This document shows, piece after piece, positions 7,424 through 16,313 of a DNA stretch of 64,000 bases. This DNA comes from Selenomonas ruminantium subsp. lactilytica TAM6421 (GTDB lineage Bacteria > Bacillota > Negativicutes > Selenomonadales > Selenomonadaceae), in assembly GCF_000284095.1 (NCBI RefSeq), contig NC_017068.1, forward strand, positions 930,001 to 994,000. The letters are read 5' to 3'. The position numbers and the translations under genes are program-made. Numbering within the stretch: position 1 is the first letter of the stretch; each line of letters begins with the position of its first letter. A model generated the notes under the pieces. That model ran no database searches, was not told the origin of the DNA, and was given only the letters and a program-made list of their open reading frames with translations.

Positions 7424-8707
7424 ATGAGCCAGTACAAATTTGAGACTTTACAGCTGCATGTGGGACAGGAACAGCCGGATCCGGCAACGGATGCCCGTGC
7501 GGTACCTATTTACCAGACGACTTCTTATGTATTCCGTAACAGCCAGCATGCTGCTGATCGTTTCGGCCTTGCCGATGCCGGTAACATCTACGGCCGCCTG
7601 ACCAACTCCACCCAGGATGTTCTGGAAAAACGCATCGCTGCTCTGGAAGGCGGCAGCGCAGCTCTCGCGGTTGCATCTGGTGCTGCTGCTATCACCTACA
7701 CGATTCAGGCACTTGCTGCAAACGGCGGCCATATCGTAGCACAGAAAACCATCTACGGCGGCAGCTACAACCTGCTGGCTCACACCCTGCCCCAGTATGG
7801 CGTAGAAACCACTTTCGTGGATGCCCATAATCTGGCAGAAGTGGAAGGGGCCATCAAGGAAAACACCAGAGCCATCTATTTGGAAACCCTGGGCAACCCC
7901 AACAGCGATATTCCCGATATCGATGCTATCGCCGAAATCGCCCATAAACATGGCCTGCCGCTGGTTATCGACAATACCTTCGGCACCCCGTACCTCATTC
8001 GTCCGATTGAACATGGTGCGGATATCGTGGTTCATTCGGCAACGAAGTTCATCGGCGGTCATGGCACCACCTTGGGCGGCATCATCGTTGAGGCCGGCAA
8101 GTTCGACTGGAAGAAGAGTGGCAAATACGCCGGCATCGCAGATCCGAACCCCAGCTACCATGGCGTATCCTTCTATGATGCAGTTGGCCCAGCTGCTTTC
8201 GTTACTTACATCCGTGCTATCCTGCTCCGCGACACCGGTGCAACGATTTCTCCCTTCAATGCCTTCCTGCTGCTGCAGGGTGTGGAAACTCTCTCCCTGC
8301 GCCTTGACCGTCATGCAGAGAACACCAAGAAGGTTGTGGAATTCCTCAGCAAGCATCCGCAGGTGGCTAAGGTCAACCATCCGTCCCTGCCGGATCATCC
8401 GGACCATGCCCTCTATGAGAAATACTTCCCCAACGGCGGGGCTTCCATCTTCACCTTTGAAATCAAGGGAGGCAAGGAAGCAGCCTGGAAGTTCATCGAT
8501 AATCTGGAAATCTTCTCCCTGCTGGCCAATGTAGCTGACGTGAAGAGCCTGGTCATCCATCCGGCTTCCACCACGCACTCCCAGCTGACGGACGAGGAAC
8601 TGGCAGATCAGGGCATTACCCAGAGCACCATCCGCCTGTCCATCGGCACGGAACATATCGATGACATCATCGCAGATCTGGAAAAAGGTTTTGCCGCTGC
8701 CAAATAA
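7424..8707 (+). CDS. metY: O-acetylhomoserine sulfhydrylase (aminocarboxypropyltransferase)
   Basis: The 427-residue PLP enzyme of the Cys/Met metabolism family joins O-acetylhomoserine with sulfide (or methanethiol) to make homocysteine (or methionine). Visible features are [20 protein letters not shown] at the N-terminus, the phosphate-binding [11 protein letters not shown] region and the PLP lysine K208 in [17 protein letters not shown]. Its length and the FDWKKSGK insertion fit MetY rather than the shorter cystathionine synthases. ATG 7424 has GGGGGA 7 bases upstream. cysK follows after 20 bases, so together they assimilate sulfide into both sulfur amino acids. Expression is probably governed by the leader terminator upstream. 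Confidence 0.93.
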   Translation: MSQYKFETLQLHVGQEQPDPATDARAVPIYQTTSYVFRNSQHAADRFGLADAGNIYGRLTNSTQDVLEKRIAALEGGSAALAVASGAAAITYTIQALAANGGHIVAQKTIYGGSYNLLAHTLPQYGVETTFVDAHNLAEVEGAIKENTRAIYLETLGNPNSDIPDIDAIAEIAHKHGLPLVIDNTFGTPYLIRPIEHGADIVVHSATKFIGGHGTTLGGIIVEAGKFDWKKSGKYAGIADPNPSYHGVSFYDAVGPAAFVTYIRAILLRDTGATISPFNAFLLLQGVETLSLRLDRHAENTKKVVEFLSKHPQVAKVNHPSLPDHPDHALYEKYFPNGGASIFTFEIKGGKEAAWKFIDNLEIFSLLANVADVKSLVIHPASTTHSQLTDEELADQGITQSTIRLSIGTEHIDDIIADLEKGFAAAK

Positions 8708-8727
8708 CGGCAAGGAGGTATTTTGTA

Positions 8728-9660
8728 ATGGCAAAGATTTACAACAGTGTTACGGAGCTTATCGGCAATACGCCGTTATTGAAAGCAAATAATTTCATCA
8801 AGGACAATGACCTGCAGGCCAATATCCTGGTCAAGCTGGAATATCTGAATCCGGCAGGCAGCGTCAAGGACCGCATTGCCAAGGCCATGATCGAGCAGGC
8901 AGAAAAAGAAGGCAAGATCAATAAGGATACGGTCATCATCGAGCCGACCAGTGGCAACACGGGCATTGGCCTGGCCAGCTTCGCTGCTGCCCGCGGCTAC
9001 AAGGCCATCCTGACTATGCCGGAAACCATGAGCGTAGAGCGCCGCAACCTGCTGAAGGCTTATGGCGCGCAGATTGTGCTGACCGATGGGGCCAAGGGCA
9101 TGAAGGGCGCCATTGCCAAAGCTGAGGAACTGGCCAAGGAAACGCCGAACGCGTTCATTCCTTCCCAGTTCACCAATCAGGCTAACCCCGCCATCCATGA
9201 AGCAACTACCGGCCCGGAAATCTGGCAGGATGCTGACGGCCAGGTGGATGCCTTCATCGCCGGTGTCGGCACAGGCGGTACCCTTACGGGGGTGGGCCGT
9301 TATCTCAAGAAGCAGAAGTCTGATGTCCATGTGGTGGCCGTAGAGCCGGAAAGCTCGCCGGTGCTCAGTCAGGGCACGGCCGGCCCCCACAAGATCCAGG
9401 GCATTGGCGCAGGCTTTGTGCCGGAAACGCTGGACACGAAGGTCTATGATGAGGTCCTGCCCATCAGCAACGAGGATGCCTTCAAGTTCGGCCGTCAGTT
9501 CGCCCATAGCGAAGGCGTGCTGGTGGGTATCTCCGCCGGTGCTGCCCTGGCTGCTGCCGTGCAGCTGGCCAAGCGTCCGGAATTTGCGGGCAAGAACATC
9601 GTGGTCCTGCTGCCGGATACAGGCGATCGCTATCTCTCCACGGAACTCTTCAACGACTAA
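8728..9660 (+). CDS. cysK: Cysteine synthase A (O-acetylserine sulfhydrylase)
   Basis: The 310-residue fold-type II PLP enzyme makes cysteine from O-acetylserine and sulfide. It has the Schiff-base lysine K47 in NPAGSVKDR, the substrate loop [12 protein letters not shown], the phosphate-binding [12 protein letters not shown] and the C-terminal [11 protein letters not shown] strong AAGGAGG site precedes the ATG. It is the second gene of the metY operon and ends at an intrinsic terminator. Nothing is unusual; the length is normal for CysK. Confidence 0.95.
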   Translation: MAKIYNSVTELIGNTPLLKANNFIKDNDLQANILVKLEYLNPAGSVKDRIAKAMIEQAEKEGKINKDTVIIEPTSGNTGIGLASFAAARGYKAILTMPETMSVERRNLLKAYGAQIVLTDGAKGMKGAIAKAEELAKETPNAFIPSQFTNQANPAIHEATTGPEIWQDADGQVDAFIAGVGTGGTLTGVGRYLKKQKSDVHVVAVEPESSPVLSQGTAGPHKIQGIGAGFVPETLDTKVYDEVLPISNEDAFKFGRQFAHSEGVLVGISAGAALAAAVQLAKRPEFAGKNIVVLLPDTGDRYLSTELFND

Positions 9661-9671
9661 CATCACAGGGA

Positions 9672-9703
9672 AAATCGCTGGCTGTCCATGCCAGCGATTT
9701 TTT
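9672..9703 (+). terminator. Intrinsic terminator after cysK
   Basis: A 9-base-pair GC-rich stem (9674-9682 with 9690-9698), a 7-base loop and a run of six T. Confidence 0.92.
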
Positions 9704-9728
9704 GCTATCGTTTACAGAGGCATTTTTT

Positions 9729-9757
9729 TTGAACAATAGCAACGGATATGCTATAAT
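9729..9757 (+). promoter_or_regulatory. Promoter of the 9797 gene and cobalamin operon
   Basis: TTGAAC at 9729-9734, a 17-base spacer and a perfect TATAAT at 9752-9757, 39 bases before the start codon. No other promoter is obvious before cbiT, so it may drive the whole run of genes to 15662. Confidence 0.8.
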
Positions 9758-9796
9758 ATTTCTGTTAATTATGAATGCAGCAGAGGTTCCTGACGT

Positions 9797-11320
9797 ATGG
9801 TTAATGTATATTCACTGGTCGAACAATTTTATGAAGAAAACAGCGTTGCCCAGCAGATTGTCCCGCAGGGGGCAGTAGAGGCTTATTTGCGGCGCAATGC
9901 CTGGCATGGAGCAGAGGATGAGGATCTGAAACGCATTTGGGGCGTGATCTCCCTGCTTATTGAATATGTGGATCAGCTGAATCTATATTCGTTGGCATCG
10001 CTGACGGTCTACGATTATCAGGAAATCATCTATCGTTATGCCAGCGCCCAACCGGATTTCATGCTGGCAGAAGCAGATGTGAATAAATTCTTTGCCGTGG
10101 CAGACAAGTTCTATGCTTATCTGCAACGCACGCAAAAAGCAGAGGACTATCGCCCAGGCTTGACGGCGGCCAAGGAGTCCCTGTATGAGGGGGGCTATTT
10201 CTTTTTGCCGGATCGTCGGGACGGGGATGAGTTCTACAGTTCTTTGGAACATATGGAGGAAGTGCCCGCTGAAACCATGCAGCGCTTGAACAAGATGCTG
10301 GATTCCCTGCTGCATAAAGTGGACGATTATTACAAGCAGCAGCCCTTTCGCCGGGATATGGACCGGGCCATGACCATGTATGCCGGGCCGGATTATGATG
10401 GCAATGACGGCATGACGGCTGATGAACGGCATAACTTCTGGTTTGGCTTCTGGGACTTTTTCCTGTTCGATTATCATCTGATCGGTTCTGATGATGTGCC
10501 GCTGCGTTATTATTATGAGCGTGAGCGGGAGAAATTATCCACTTCAGAACAGGATATTCTGCGGGATCTGCTGCGGTCGAAATTCACCGTGTTCCGCATC
10601 GAGTCAGTGGGCGAGGATTTCGTGGCCTGCCGGGATTTCTTTACGGGTGAGACTTTCGATTTGCCCGTGCCGGAATTGGCCATTGGCAATTACAATACCT
10701 GTCTGCTGTACGGTCATATCCATTCCCACGGGGTGATGCTGCTCAATTACATCACATCCCTGCAGGCCAGTCCGAAGCTGCAGAAGCGGATGCGGGATGT
10801 GATCCTGCGGCAGTTCGAGCTGTTCAAGTGCCAGAGCCCGCAGGCGGAGATACCGGATTTCTTCGCCCGCCATGCAGGCGTTGTGCGGCATACCTTGCAG
10901 ATATTGGTGAATTATGCCCAATTGAATGTGCTGAAAAGCCGCCATATCACACCGTCGGTGGAAGATAATCCGGAGGTGCAGGAGCAGTTTGCGGCGGATA
11001 TCGATATGCTGAAACGGGTGGCCCGGCATGTGGGGTTCAGCCGGTTTGAAATCAAGCTGCTGCTGAAATTCTTTACGGATTATGTGACGGTAGCGGCCAT
11101 TGAGAAAACAGATGATATCATGATTACGGCGCTGATTCTGCAGTTTGCTCAACTCAACGGCGTGCAGCTGGCGAATCAGACGGAAATCTATGAGCTGTTG
11201 GGCATTGACAGTGCCCGGGTAAAGGCGAATATGCAAAGGATTTGCAAGGCTTTAGGCTGTGAACTCTTTGATCCCCGCTATCTGACGGAGGAAGCCTTTA
11301 TCAGAAGTCTTTATTATTGA
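9797..11320 (+). CDS. Conserved-looking protein of unknown function
   Basis: The 507-residue soluble protein has no signal peptide or membrane segment. It is rich in aromatic and acidic residues, predicted mostly helical, with notable blocks HNFWFGFWDFFLFDYHL (around 215-230) and YGHIHSHGVMLLNYI. The last ~90 residues (MITALILQFAQLNGVQL...NMQRICKALG) look like a winged-helix or helix-turn-helix-like module. I do not recognise the family and see no catalytic signature. It has its own strong promoter and is followed at 19 bases by a small membrane protein and then by cobalamin genes, so it is probably co-transcribed with them. Whether it has a role in cobalamin or metal metabolism is unknown. 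Confidence 0.75.
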   Translation: MVNVYSLVEQFYEENSVAQQIVPQGAVEAYLRRNAWHGAEDEDLKRIWGVISLLIEYVDQLNLYSLASLTVYDYQEIIYRYASAQPDFMLAEADVNKFFAVADKFYAYLQRTQKAEDYRPGLTAAKESLYEGGYFFLPDRRDGDEFYSSLEHMEEVPAETMQRLNKMLDSLLHKVDDYYKQQPFRRDMDRAMTMYAGPDYDGNDGMTADERHNFWFGFWDFFLFDYHLIGSDDVPLRYYYEREREKLSTSEQDILRDLLRSKFTVFRIESVGEDFVACRDFFTGETFDLPVPELAIGNYNTCLLYGHIHSHGVMLLNYITSLQASPKLQKRMRDVILRQFELFKCQSPQAEIPDFFARHAGVVRHTLQILVNYAQLNVLKSRHITPSVEDNPEVQEQFAADIDMLKRVARHVGFSRFEIKLLLKFFTDYVTVAAIEKTDDIMITALILQFAQLNGVQLANQTEIYELLGIDSARVKANMQRICKALGCELFDPRYLTEEAFIRSLYY

Positions 11321-11339
11321 AGAAAACGAGGTGAAAGCC

Positions 11340-11672
11340 ATGGAACAGGAAGAGAGCAAGGTACGCGTCATGTCTCCGGATGAGCGCAACGCCTATGATG
11401 GGATAACCATTGAAGAAGGCGGCGACAGTCAGGAGTCCCGTTACCAACGCAGTTATGATGGCCGGGGGGTCGGCCGGGGTTTCCAGATCCATACCTTCGG
11501 CTGGAAAGATCTGCTGTTCGGTCAGAAGAATATGTTCCAGCGGGTGTTGATGGTGGTCGGGATTGCGGCGGTGCTGGCCTTCCTGTTTTTTGTGGCTTTG
11601 CCGGTGATTATCGTGATGCTGGGTGTGGGCGTGGCTGTATGGCTCGTGCTGCAGCTGTTCTTGGGAAAATAA
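11340..11672 (+). CDS. Small membrane protein of unknown function
   Basis: The 110-residue protein has a charged, glycine-rich N-terminal half (EGGDSQESRYQRSYDGRGVG) and a C-terminal hydrophobic region from about 69 to 108, enough for two closely spaced membrane helices. ATG 11340 is preferred over the in-frame GTG 11331, which is itself part of the GAGGTG ribosome site. It sits between the unknown 507-residue gene and cbiT with short gaps on both sides, so it belongs to the same operon. Function unknown. Confidence 0.7.
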   Translation: MEQEESKVRVMSPDERNAYDGITIEEGGDSQESRYQRSYDGRGVGRGFQIHTFGWKDLLFGQKNMFQRVLMVVGIAAVLAFLFFVALPVIIVMLGVGVAVWLVLQLFLGK

Positions 11673-11684
11673 GGGGGAATTGCG

Positions 11685-12263
11685 ATGGATTTTCTGGGAA
11701 TTGCCGATGAAGAATTTATCCGTCAGGATGTGCCGATGACCAAGCAGGAAATCCGGATTCTGAGCCTCGTAAAGGCGCAGATTGCTCCGGATGCGGTTGT
11801 TTATGATATCGGTGCAGGCACTGGTTCCATTTCCATTGAAGCGGCCAGGATGGCGCCGCAGGGGGAGGTTTATGCCATTGAGCGGGAAACGGCTGGCATC
11901 AATCTGATCCGGGCCAATGCCGCCAATTTTGCCGTGAGCAATGTGCGGGTAATCCAGGCGGAGGCTCCGGATGGATTAGCTGATCTGCCGGAAGCAGATG
12001 CTATCCTGATCGGTGGCAGCGGCAGCCGGCTGCCGGAGATTTTGGCGGCAGTAACGCCCAAACTGAAGGCCAAAGGCCGCTTAGTGCTGAATTGCATTAC
12101 GGTGCAGACGCTGATGCAGTGTATTGAGTTCATGCGGGAGCACTCCGATATCTATGTTTATGAAGCGATACAGGTGCAGGTAACCAGGTTGCAGCAGGTG
12201 GGAACTTACGATATGGCGAAGGCTAACAATCCGATTTACATCGTCACCTGCTGGAAAAAATAA
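11685..12263 (+). CDS. cbiT: Precorrin-6B/cobalt-precorrin-7 C15-methyltransferase (decarboxylating)
   Basis: The 192-residue class I methyltransferase of the corrin pathway methylates C15 and decarboxylates the acetate side chain at C12. The N-terminal DEEFIRQDVPMTKQEIR and the SAM motif VVYDIGAGTGSISIEAA (residues 38-54) are typical of CbiT. It corresponds to the C-terminal half of CobL; the CbiE half is not fused and not seen in this window. It opens a tight cobalamin gene run (cbiT-F-G-H-J) of the anaerobic, early cobalt-insertion route. Confidence 0.92.
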   Translation: MDFLGIADEEFIRQDVPMTKQEIRILSLVKAQIAPDAVVYDIGAGTGSISIEAARMAPQGEVYAIERETAGINLIRANAANFAVSNVRVIQAEAPDGLADLPEADAILIGGSGSRLPEILAAVTPKLKAKGRLVLNCITVQTLMQCIEFMREHSDIYVYEAIQVQVTRLQQVGTYDMAKANNPIYIVTCWKK

Positions 12264-12281
12264 GAGGAGAGGGATTTTAGG

Positions 12282-13037
12282 ATGGTACATATTGTGGGAG
12301 CAGGCCCGGGAGATCCGGAGCTGATTACGGTCAAGGGCGCTAAGTATCTGAAGGAAGCGGATGTCGTTATCTATGCGGGTTCATTGGTGAACCCGGCGTT
12401 GTTGGATCTTTGCCGCGAGGATGCGCAGATTCATAACTCCGCCTCCATGACGCTGGATGAAGTGGTGGAAACCATTGAACAGGCGGAAAAAGAAGGCAAG
12501 ATGACGGTGCGCCTGCATACGGGAGATCCTTCCGTTTACGGCGCCATTCAGGAACAGATGGATGCATTCAAAAAGAAAGGCATTGACTTTGATATTGTTC
12601 CGGGGGTCAGCTCCTGCTTTGCCACGGCGGCAGCCCTGCAGCAGGAATATACCCTGCCGGGCATCAGCCAGACGGTGATCATCACCCGCAACGAGGGCCG
12701 CACGCCGGTGCCGGAGGCGGAAAAACTCCGCAGCCTGGCCCAGCATCAGTCTACCATGTGCATTTACCTGTCCATCACCATGCTGGACAAGGTGGTGGAA
12801 GAATTGATGGCAGGGGGCTATCCTGCTGATACGCCCATTGCCATCGTGCAGCGGGCTTCCTGGCCGGAACAGAAGATCGTGCGGGGCACGCTCCAGACGA
12901 TTGTCAAGGATATTGAGGGCAAAGATATTGACCGTACGGCCATGATCGTGGTCAGCCATTGCCTGGGGGCAGATTATGACCTGTCCCGCCTCTACGCGCC
13001 GGAGTTTTCTCATATGTTCCGAAAGGCTGTGAAGTGA
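12282..13037 (+). CDS. cbiF: Cobalt-precorrin-4 C11-methyltransferase
   Basis: The 251-residue tetrapyrrole methylase has the class III motifs VHIVGAGPGDPELIT at the N-terminus, RLHTGDPSVYGAIQEQ and VPGVSSCFATAAAL. The last pattern and the ITRNEGRTPVPE stretch are typical of CbiF/CobM, which methylates C11 in corrin ring building. It starts 18 bases after cbiT and overlaps the start of cbiG (TGATG), a sign of translational coupling. Confidence 0.93.
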   Translation: MVHIVGAGPGDPELITVKGAKYLKEADVVIYAGSLVNPALLDLCREDAQIHNSASMTLDEVVETIEQAEKEGKMTVRLHTGDPSVYGAIQEQMDAFKKKGIDFDIVPGVSSCFATAAALQQEYTLPGISQTVIITRNEGRTPVPEAEKLRSLAQHQSTMCIYLSITMLDKVVEELMAGGYPADTPIAIVQRASWPEQKIVRGTLQTIVKDIEGKDIDRTAMIVVSHCLGADYDLSRLYAPEFSHMFRKAVK

Positions 13038-14149
13038 TGCGATTAGCTTGTATGGCGCTCACCGAGCAGGGCTTGCAGCTGGCACAGACCATCCGTCAGT
13101 GTCTGGATCAGTATGTGGATATCTATGTCAGCGAAAAACTGGCACCGGATGATGCAAGCAAAAAGAAACTGCAGGTATATACCTTCCATAAGCTTAGCGA
13201 AGCAGTGGAGAATAATTTCACTGCTTATGAAGGTCTGATCTTTGTCATGGCCACGGGCATCGTGGTACGTACTTTGGCACCGCTGCTCAAGGATAAGTTG
13301 ACTGATCCTGCGGTGGTGGTGTTTGACGAACAGGGCAAGCATGGCATCAGCCTGCTGTCCGGTCATGTGGGCGGGGCTAATGAACTTACCCGTCAGCTTT
13401 GCCAGGCCATTGGTGCTGGCCCGGTGATCACCACGGCTACAGATGTCAATGAACTGCTGGCGCCGGATGTGCTGGCGACAAGATTAGGCTTGCGTCCCTG
13501 GCCGAAGGTGCGGATCAAGACCATGAATGCTGGCTTGCTGGCAGGTAAAAAAATCCACTGGCGCATCGACCGTACCCTGCCCCATAGTGTGTTCTATAAG
13601 CGTAAATTGGAGCAGTATGGACAGTCAGCCGATTTATGTGTGACTAGTCAGCTGTTGGCAGTGCTTCCCGAGGAAAGGGAGCAGCTGGAAGTGGTCATCA
13701 TGGGGAACAGCAGCTTGCCGGAACTGGCAGATCTGCCCCAAAACATCCTCTGTTTGACGCCGCGCAAGCTGATTGCCGGTGTGGGCTGCCGCAAGGGAAC
13801 GCCCGCGGCGCTGGTGATGTCGGCTCTCGATATGGCCTGCCGCATGATTGGCTGGGATCGCTCCTTTATTGACGAACTGGCCAGCACCATTGTGAAGAAA
13901 CATGAAGCGGGGATTATTTACGCCGGGGACAGCCTCGTGCGCCCGGTGAAGTTTTATGATAATGAAAAGATGGCTCAAATGATTGAGGCACATCAGCTGG
14001 AAGAATCGGCCTTTGTCAAGAAACATATCGGCATTGGCAATGTATGTGAGGCGGCAGCCTATTGCTCCGCAGGTGAGCGGGGCGGCAGACTGGCGCTTAG
14101 AAAAACGAATTTTGAAAAGGTAACGGTGGCATTACTATGGGAAAAATAA
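13037..14149 (+). CDS. cbiG: Cobalt-precorrin-5A hydrolase
   Basis: The 370-residue CbiG opens the delta-lactone of cobalt-precorrin-5A and releases acetaldehyde, a step found only in the anaerobic pathway. The family blocks are visible: FVMATGIVVRTLAPLLKDK, SLLSGHVGGANELTRQL and, in the C-terminal domain, GVGCRKGTPAALVMSALD. ATG 13037 overlaps the cbiF stop; GTG 13034 is an alternative. The gene overlaps cbiH by 13 bases. Confidence 0.93.
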   Translation: MRLACMALTEQGLQLAQTIRQCLDQYVDIYVSEKLAPDDASKKKLQVYTFHKLSEAVENNFTAYEGLIFVMATGIVVRTLAPLLKDKLTDPAVVVFDEQGKHGISLLSGHVGGANELTRQLCQAIGAGPVITTATDVNELLAPDVLATRLGLRPWPKVRIKTMNAGLLAGKKIHWRIDRTLPHSVFYKRKLEQYGQSADLCVTSQLLAVLPEEREQLEVVIMGNSSLPELADLPQNILCLTPRKLIAGVGCRKGTPAALVMSALDMACRMIGWDRSFIDELASTIVKKHEAGIIYAGDSLVRPVKFYDNEKMAQMIEAHQLEESAFVKKHIGIGNVCEAAAYCSAGERGGRLALRKTNFEKVTVALLWEK

Positions 14150-14892
14150 CAGTAGTAGGCATTGGCCCGGGCAGTCTGCTGGACATGACGCCCCGGGCGC
14201 GGCAGGCCATTGAGTCTGCAGAAGTGATTGCCGGTTATAATACCTATATCAAGTTGATTGAAGAACTATTGGGTGACCGCAAGGTCATCGGTACGGCCAT
14301 GATGCAGGAAATCGATCGCTGCCGTATGGCTGTGGATGAAGCAGCTGCCGGTCATGATACGGTGGTGGTATCCAGCGGCGATGCCGGGGTTTACGGCATG
14401 GCCGGCCTGGTGTTGGAACTTGTTCTGCAGCAGCCGGAAGACAAGCGTCCGGAATTCGGCGGCGTGATTGCCGGGGTTTCGGCAGTCAATGCGGCCGCTT
14501 CGGTGCTGGGCGCGCCATTGATGCATGACTTTGCTGTGATCAGCCTGTCGGATCTGCTGACGCCCTGGGAAACCATCGAGAAGCGTATCGAGATGGCGGC
14601 GCAGGGGGATTTTGTCACGGCCCTCTATAATCCCAAGAGCAAGAAGCGCGTTGAGAATATCGAGCGCGTGCGGGAGATCATGCTGAAATGCCGCAGGGCG
14701 GATACGCCTGTGGGCATTGTGACTGCCGCCAGCCGTGATGGTGAAGGCAAGATCATTTCCACGCTGGAAGACTTCACCAAGGAAGAGATCAATATGTTCT
14801 CGCTGGTCATCATCGGCAACTCCATGACCTATGTGAAGGACGGCTATATGATTACGCCCCGTGGCTATGGCAATAAGGAGCCAGGTTTATGA
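14137..14892 (+). CDS. cbiH: Precorrin-3B/cobalt-precorrin-3 C17-methyltransferase
   Basis: The 251-residue tetrapyrrole methylase performs C17 methylation and ring contraction. Motifs are ITVVGIGPGSLLDMTPRA, VVSSGDAGVYGMAGLV and VIAGVSAVNAAASVLG, followed by the CbiH/CobJ signature HDFAVISLSDLLTPWE and FVTALYNPKSKKR. It overlaps both cbiG and cbiJ by a few bases, so translation is coupled through this part of the operon. Confidence 0.94.
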   Translation: MGKITVVGIGPGSLLDMTPRARQAIESAEVIAGYNTYIKLIEELLGDRKVIGTAMMQEIDRCRMAVDEAAAGHDTVVVSSGDAGVYGMAGLVLELVLQQPEDKRPEFGGVIAGVSAVNAAASVLGAPLMHDFAVISLSDLLTPWETIEKRIEMAAQGDFVTALYNPKSKKRVENIERVREIMLKCRRADTPVGIVTAASRDGEGKIISTLEDFTKEEINMFSLVIIGNSMTYVKDGYMITPRGYGNKEPGL

Positions 14893-15662
14893 TTTTTGTC
14901 GTGGCAGGGACGCAGGACGGCAGGGAAATCGCCAAAATGCTTTTGGAAAAAGGCTATGATGTGGCGGCTTCGGTGGTGAGCCGTTATGGTGGGGAACTGT
15001 TGGCCCATGCCTGCGGGCAGAAGTGTCTGATCAACGATAAGCCTCTGGATGAGGCGGCCTTGCAGGCCTATATGCAGGAACATGATATTTCCCTGCTGGT
15101 GGATGCCAGTCATCCCTATGCGGCCAATGTTAGTGCCAATGCCATCAAGGCCTGCGCAGCTTTGGATATTCCTTATATCCGCTATGAGCGCGACCTGGCG
15201 GAATTGACCTATGATAAGATCGCTGTGGTGCACAGCTACGAAGAAGCAGCTCAGGCCGCAGCCAACCTGGGCAGAAAGATTTTCCTGACTACGGGCAGCC
15301 GTAATCTGGAAAAATTTGTCCAGAGCCCTGCCCTGCAGGAATGTGAACTGACGGCCCGAGTCCTGCCTACGGCGGAAGTCATTGATCTGTGCGAAAAAGC
15401 AGGCCTCGATGCCGGTCATATTGTGGCGCTGCAGGGCCCCTTTTCTAAGGCGCTCAATGTGGAATTGTTCCGTAAATATGAGGCCGAGGTCATCATTACC
15501 AAGAACAGCGGCACGATTGGTGGCACGGATACGAAGTTTGCTGCAGCTGCCGAACTGGGCCTGCCTATTGTGTTGATTAACCGTCCCAAGTTGGCATATC
15601 CGCGTTTGACACACACGTATGCAGAGATTCTGGACTTTGCGCAAGAATGTTATCGTAAATAA
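14889..15662 (+). CDS. cbiJ: Precorrin-6A/cobalt-precorrin-6A reductase
   Basis: The 257-residue NAD(P)H-dependent reductase acts on (cobalt-)precorrin-6A. It begins IFVVAGTQDGREIAK, the nucleotide-binding loop of CobK/CbiJ, and has VDASHPYAANVSANA and a late ITKNSGTIGGTDTKFAAA block, all typical. Its ATGA start overlaps the cbiH stop. It is the last gene of the corrin run. The dedicated cobalt chelatase cbiK is elsewhere at 28305, and cbiC, D, E and L are not in the window. Confidence 0.93.
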   Translation: MIFVVAGTQDGREIAKMLLEKGYDVAASVVSRYGGELLAHACGQKCLINDKPLDEAALQAYMQEHDISLLVDASHPYAANVSANAIKACAALDIPYIRYERDLAELTYDKIAVVHSYEEAAQAAANLGRKIFLTTGSRNLEKFVQSPALQECELTARVLPTAEVIDLCEKAGLDAGHIVALQGPFSKALNVELFRKYEAEVIITKNSGTIGGTDTKFAAAAELGLPIVLINRPKLAYPRLTHTYAEILDFAQECYRK

Positions 15663-15665
15663 TTT

Positions 15666-15695
15666 CTGTACCAAATGGTATTTTTCTGCTATAGT
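15666..15695 (+). promoter_or_regulatory. Possible promoter and operator of the Rrf2 gene
   Basis: A TATAGT -10 box lies at 15690-15695. Around the -35 position is a perfect 12-base palindrome with arms TACCA/TGGTA (15669-15680), a plausible site for autoregulation by the downstream Rrf2 protein. The -35 itself is poor. Inference only. Confidence 0.4.
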
Positions 15696-15732
15696 AGATT
15701 AATATTATTTCGCGAAGTTTTCGAGGTGGATT

Positions 15733-16185
15733 ATGAAAATCTCAACCAAGGGCAGATATAGTGTGACGGCGCTTTATGAATTGGCCCGTCACTATGGTGA
15801 AGGCCCGGTGTCGTTAAAGAGTGTGGCGCAGAGTCAGGGGCTGTCGGAAAATTATCTGGAACAGCTTATGGTTCCTCTGCGGCGGGGCGGCCTTGTGCAG
15901 AGTATCCGCGGGGCGCAGGGCGGTTATATGCTGGCTAAGAGTCCGACGGAAATCACCATTGGGGCGATTATCACCACGGTGGAAGGCCCCATTGCGGTGG
16001 TGGATTGTCTTTTGGCTGAAGCCGGGGCCGCGGAGCAGAAATGTGCCAAGGCCTGCGGCTGTGTGACCAGAGGTGTTTGGGAGCAGGTATGCGACAGCAT
16101 CAGTCAGGTGTTGGAAAACATTACGCTGCAGACATTGCTGGACAATGCTAAAGGAAAAGAGAATATTGGCTGCGCCGTCAGTTGA
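15733..16185 (+). CDS. Rrf2 family transcriptional regulator (IscR-like)
   Basis: The 150-residue DNA-binding protein has a winged-helix domain (KISTKGRYSVTALYELA...LSENYLEQLM...GGYMLAKSP). Its cysteines are at 92, 104, 108 and 110 in a pattern (C..C...CGCVTR..W) like IscR-type members that bind an Fe-S cluster; CymR-type members lack these. It may therefore sense Fe-S status or oxygen. No iscS or iscU gene lies beside it. It forms a single-gene unit between the cobalamin operon and a terminator. Which genes it controls cannot be read here; cysteine or Fe-S genes are the usual targets. Confidence 0.88.
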   Translation: MKISTKGRYSVTALYELARHYGEGPVSLKSVAQSQGLSENYLEQLMVPLRRGGLVQSIRGAQGGYMLAKSPTEITIGAIITTVEGPIAVVDCLLAEAGAAEQKCAKACGCVTRGVWEQVCDSISQVLENITLQTLLDNAKGKENIGCAVS

Positions 16186-16189
16186 TTGC

Positions 16190-16214
16190 AAGCCCTCCCT
16201 GGTGGAGGGCTTTT
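16190..16214 (+). terminator. Intrinsic terminator after the Rrf2 gene
   Basis: A 7-base-pair GC-rich stem (16192-16198 with 16204-16210) with a short loop, then TTTT. Confidence 0.85.
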
Positions 16215-16232
16215 GCTATGGCCAAAAAAAAT

Positions 16233-16261
16233 TTGTATTACGGGGGTGATTTATGTATAAT
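16233..16261 (+). promoter_or_regulatory. Promoter of the rodZ-like operon
   Basis: TTGTAT at 16233-16238, a 17-base spacer and a perfect TATAAT at 16256-16261, 52 bases before the start. Confidence 0.75.
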
Positions 16262-16313
16262 GATGTTTAGCAGTGTTTTCAAGGCACTTTAATATAAGGG
16301 AGGAATTTTCAGT

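Noticed and set aside
7448-8734. 428-codon minus-strand frame over metY, and similar long antisense frames at 6095-7366, 20179-21420 and 49539-50837
   Set aside because: Each lies over a gene with clear catalytic motifs, and none has a ribosome site or recognisable product.
9661-11684. Cobalamin riboswitch before the cbi operon
   Set aside because: The B12-box sequence was not found upstream of 9797 or of cbiT, and the gaps are too short.
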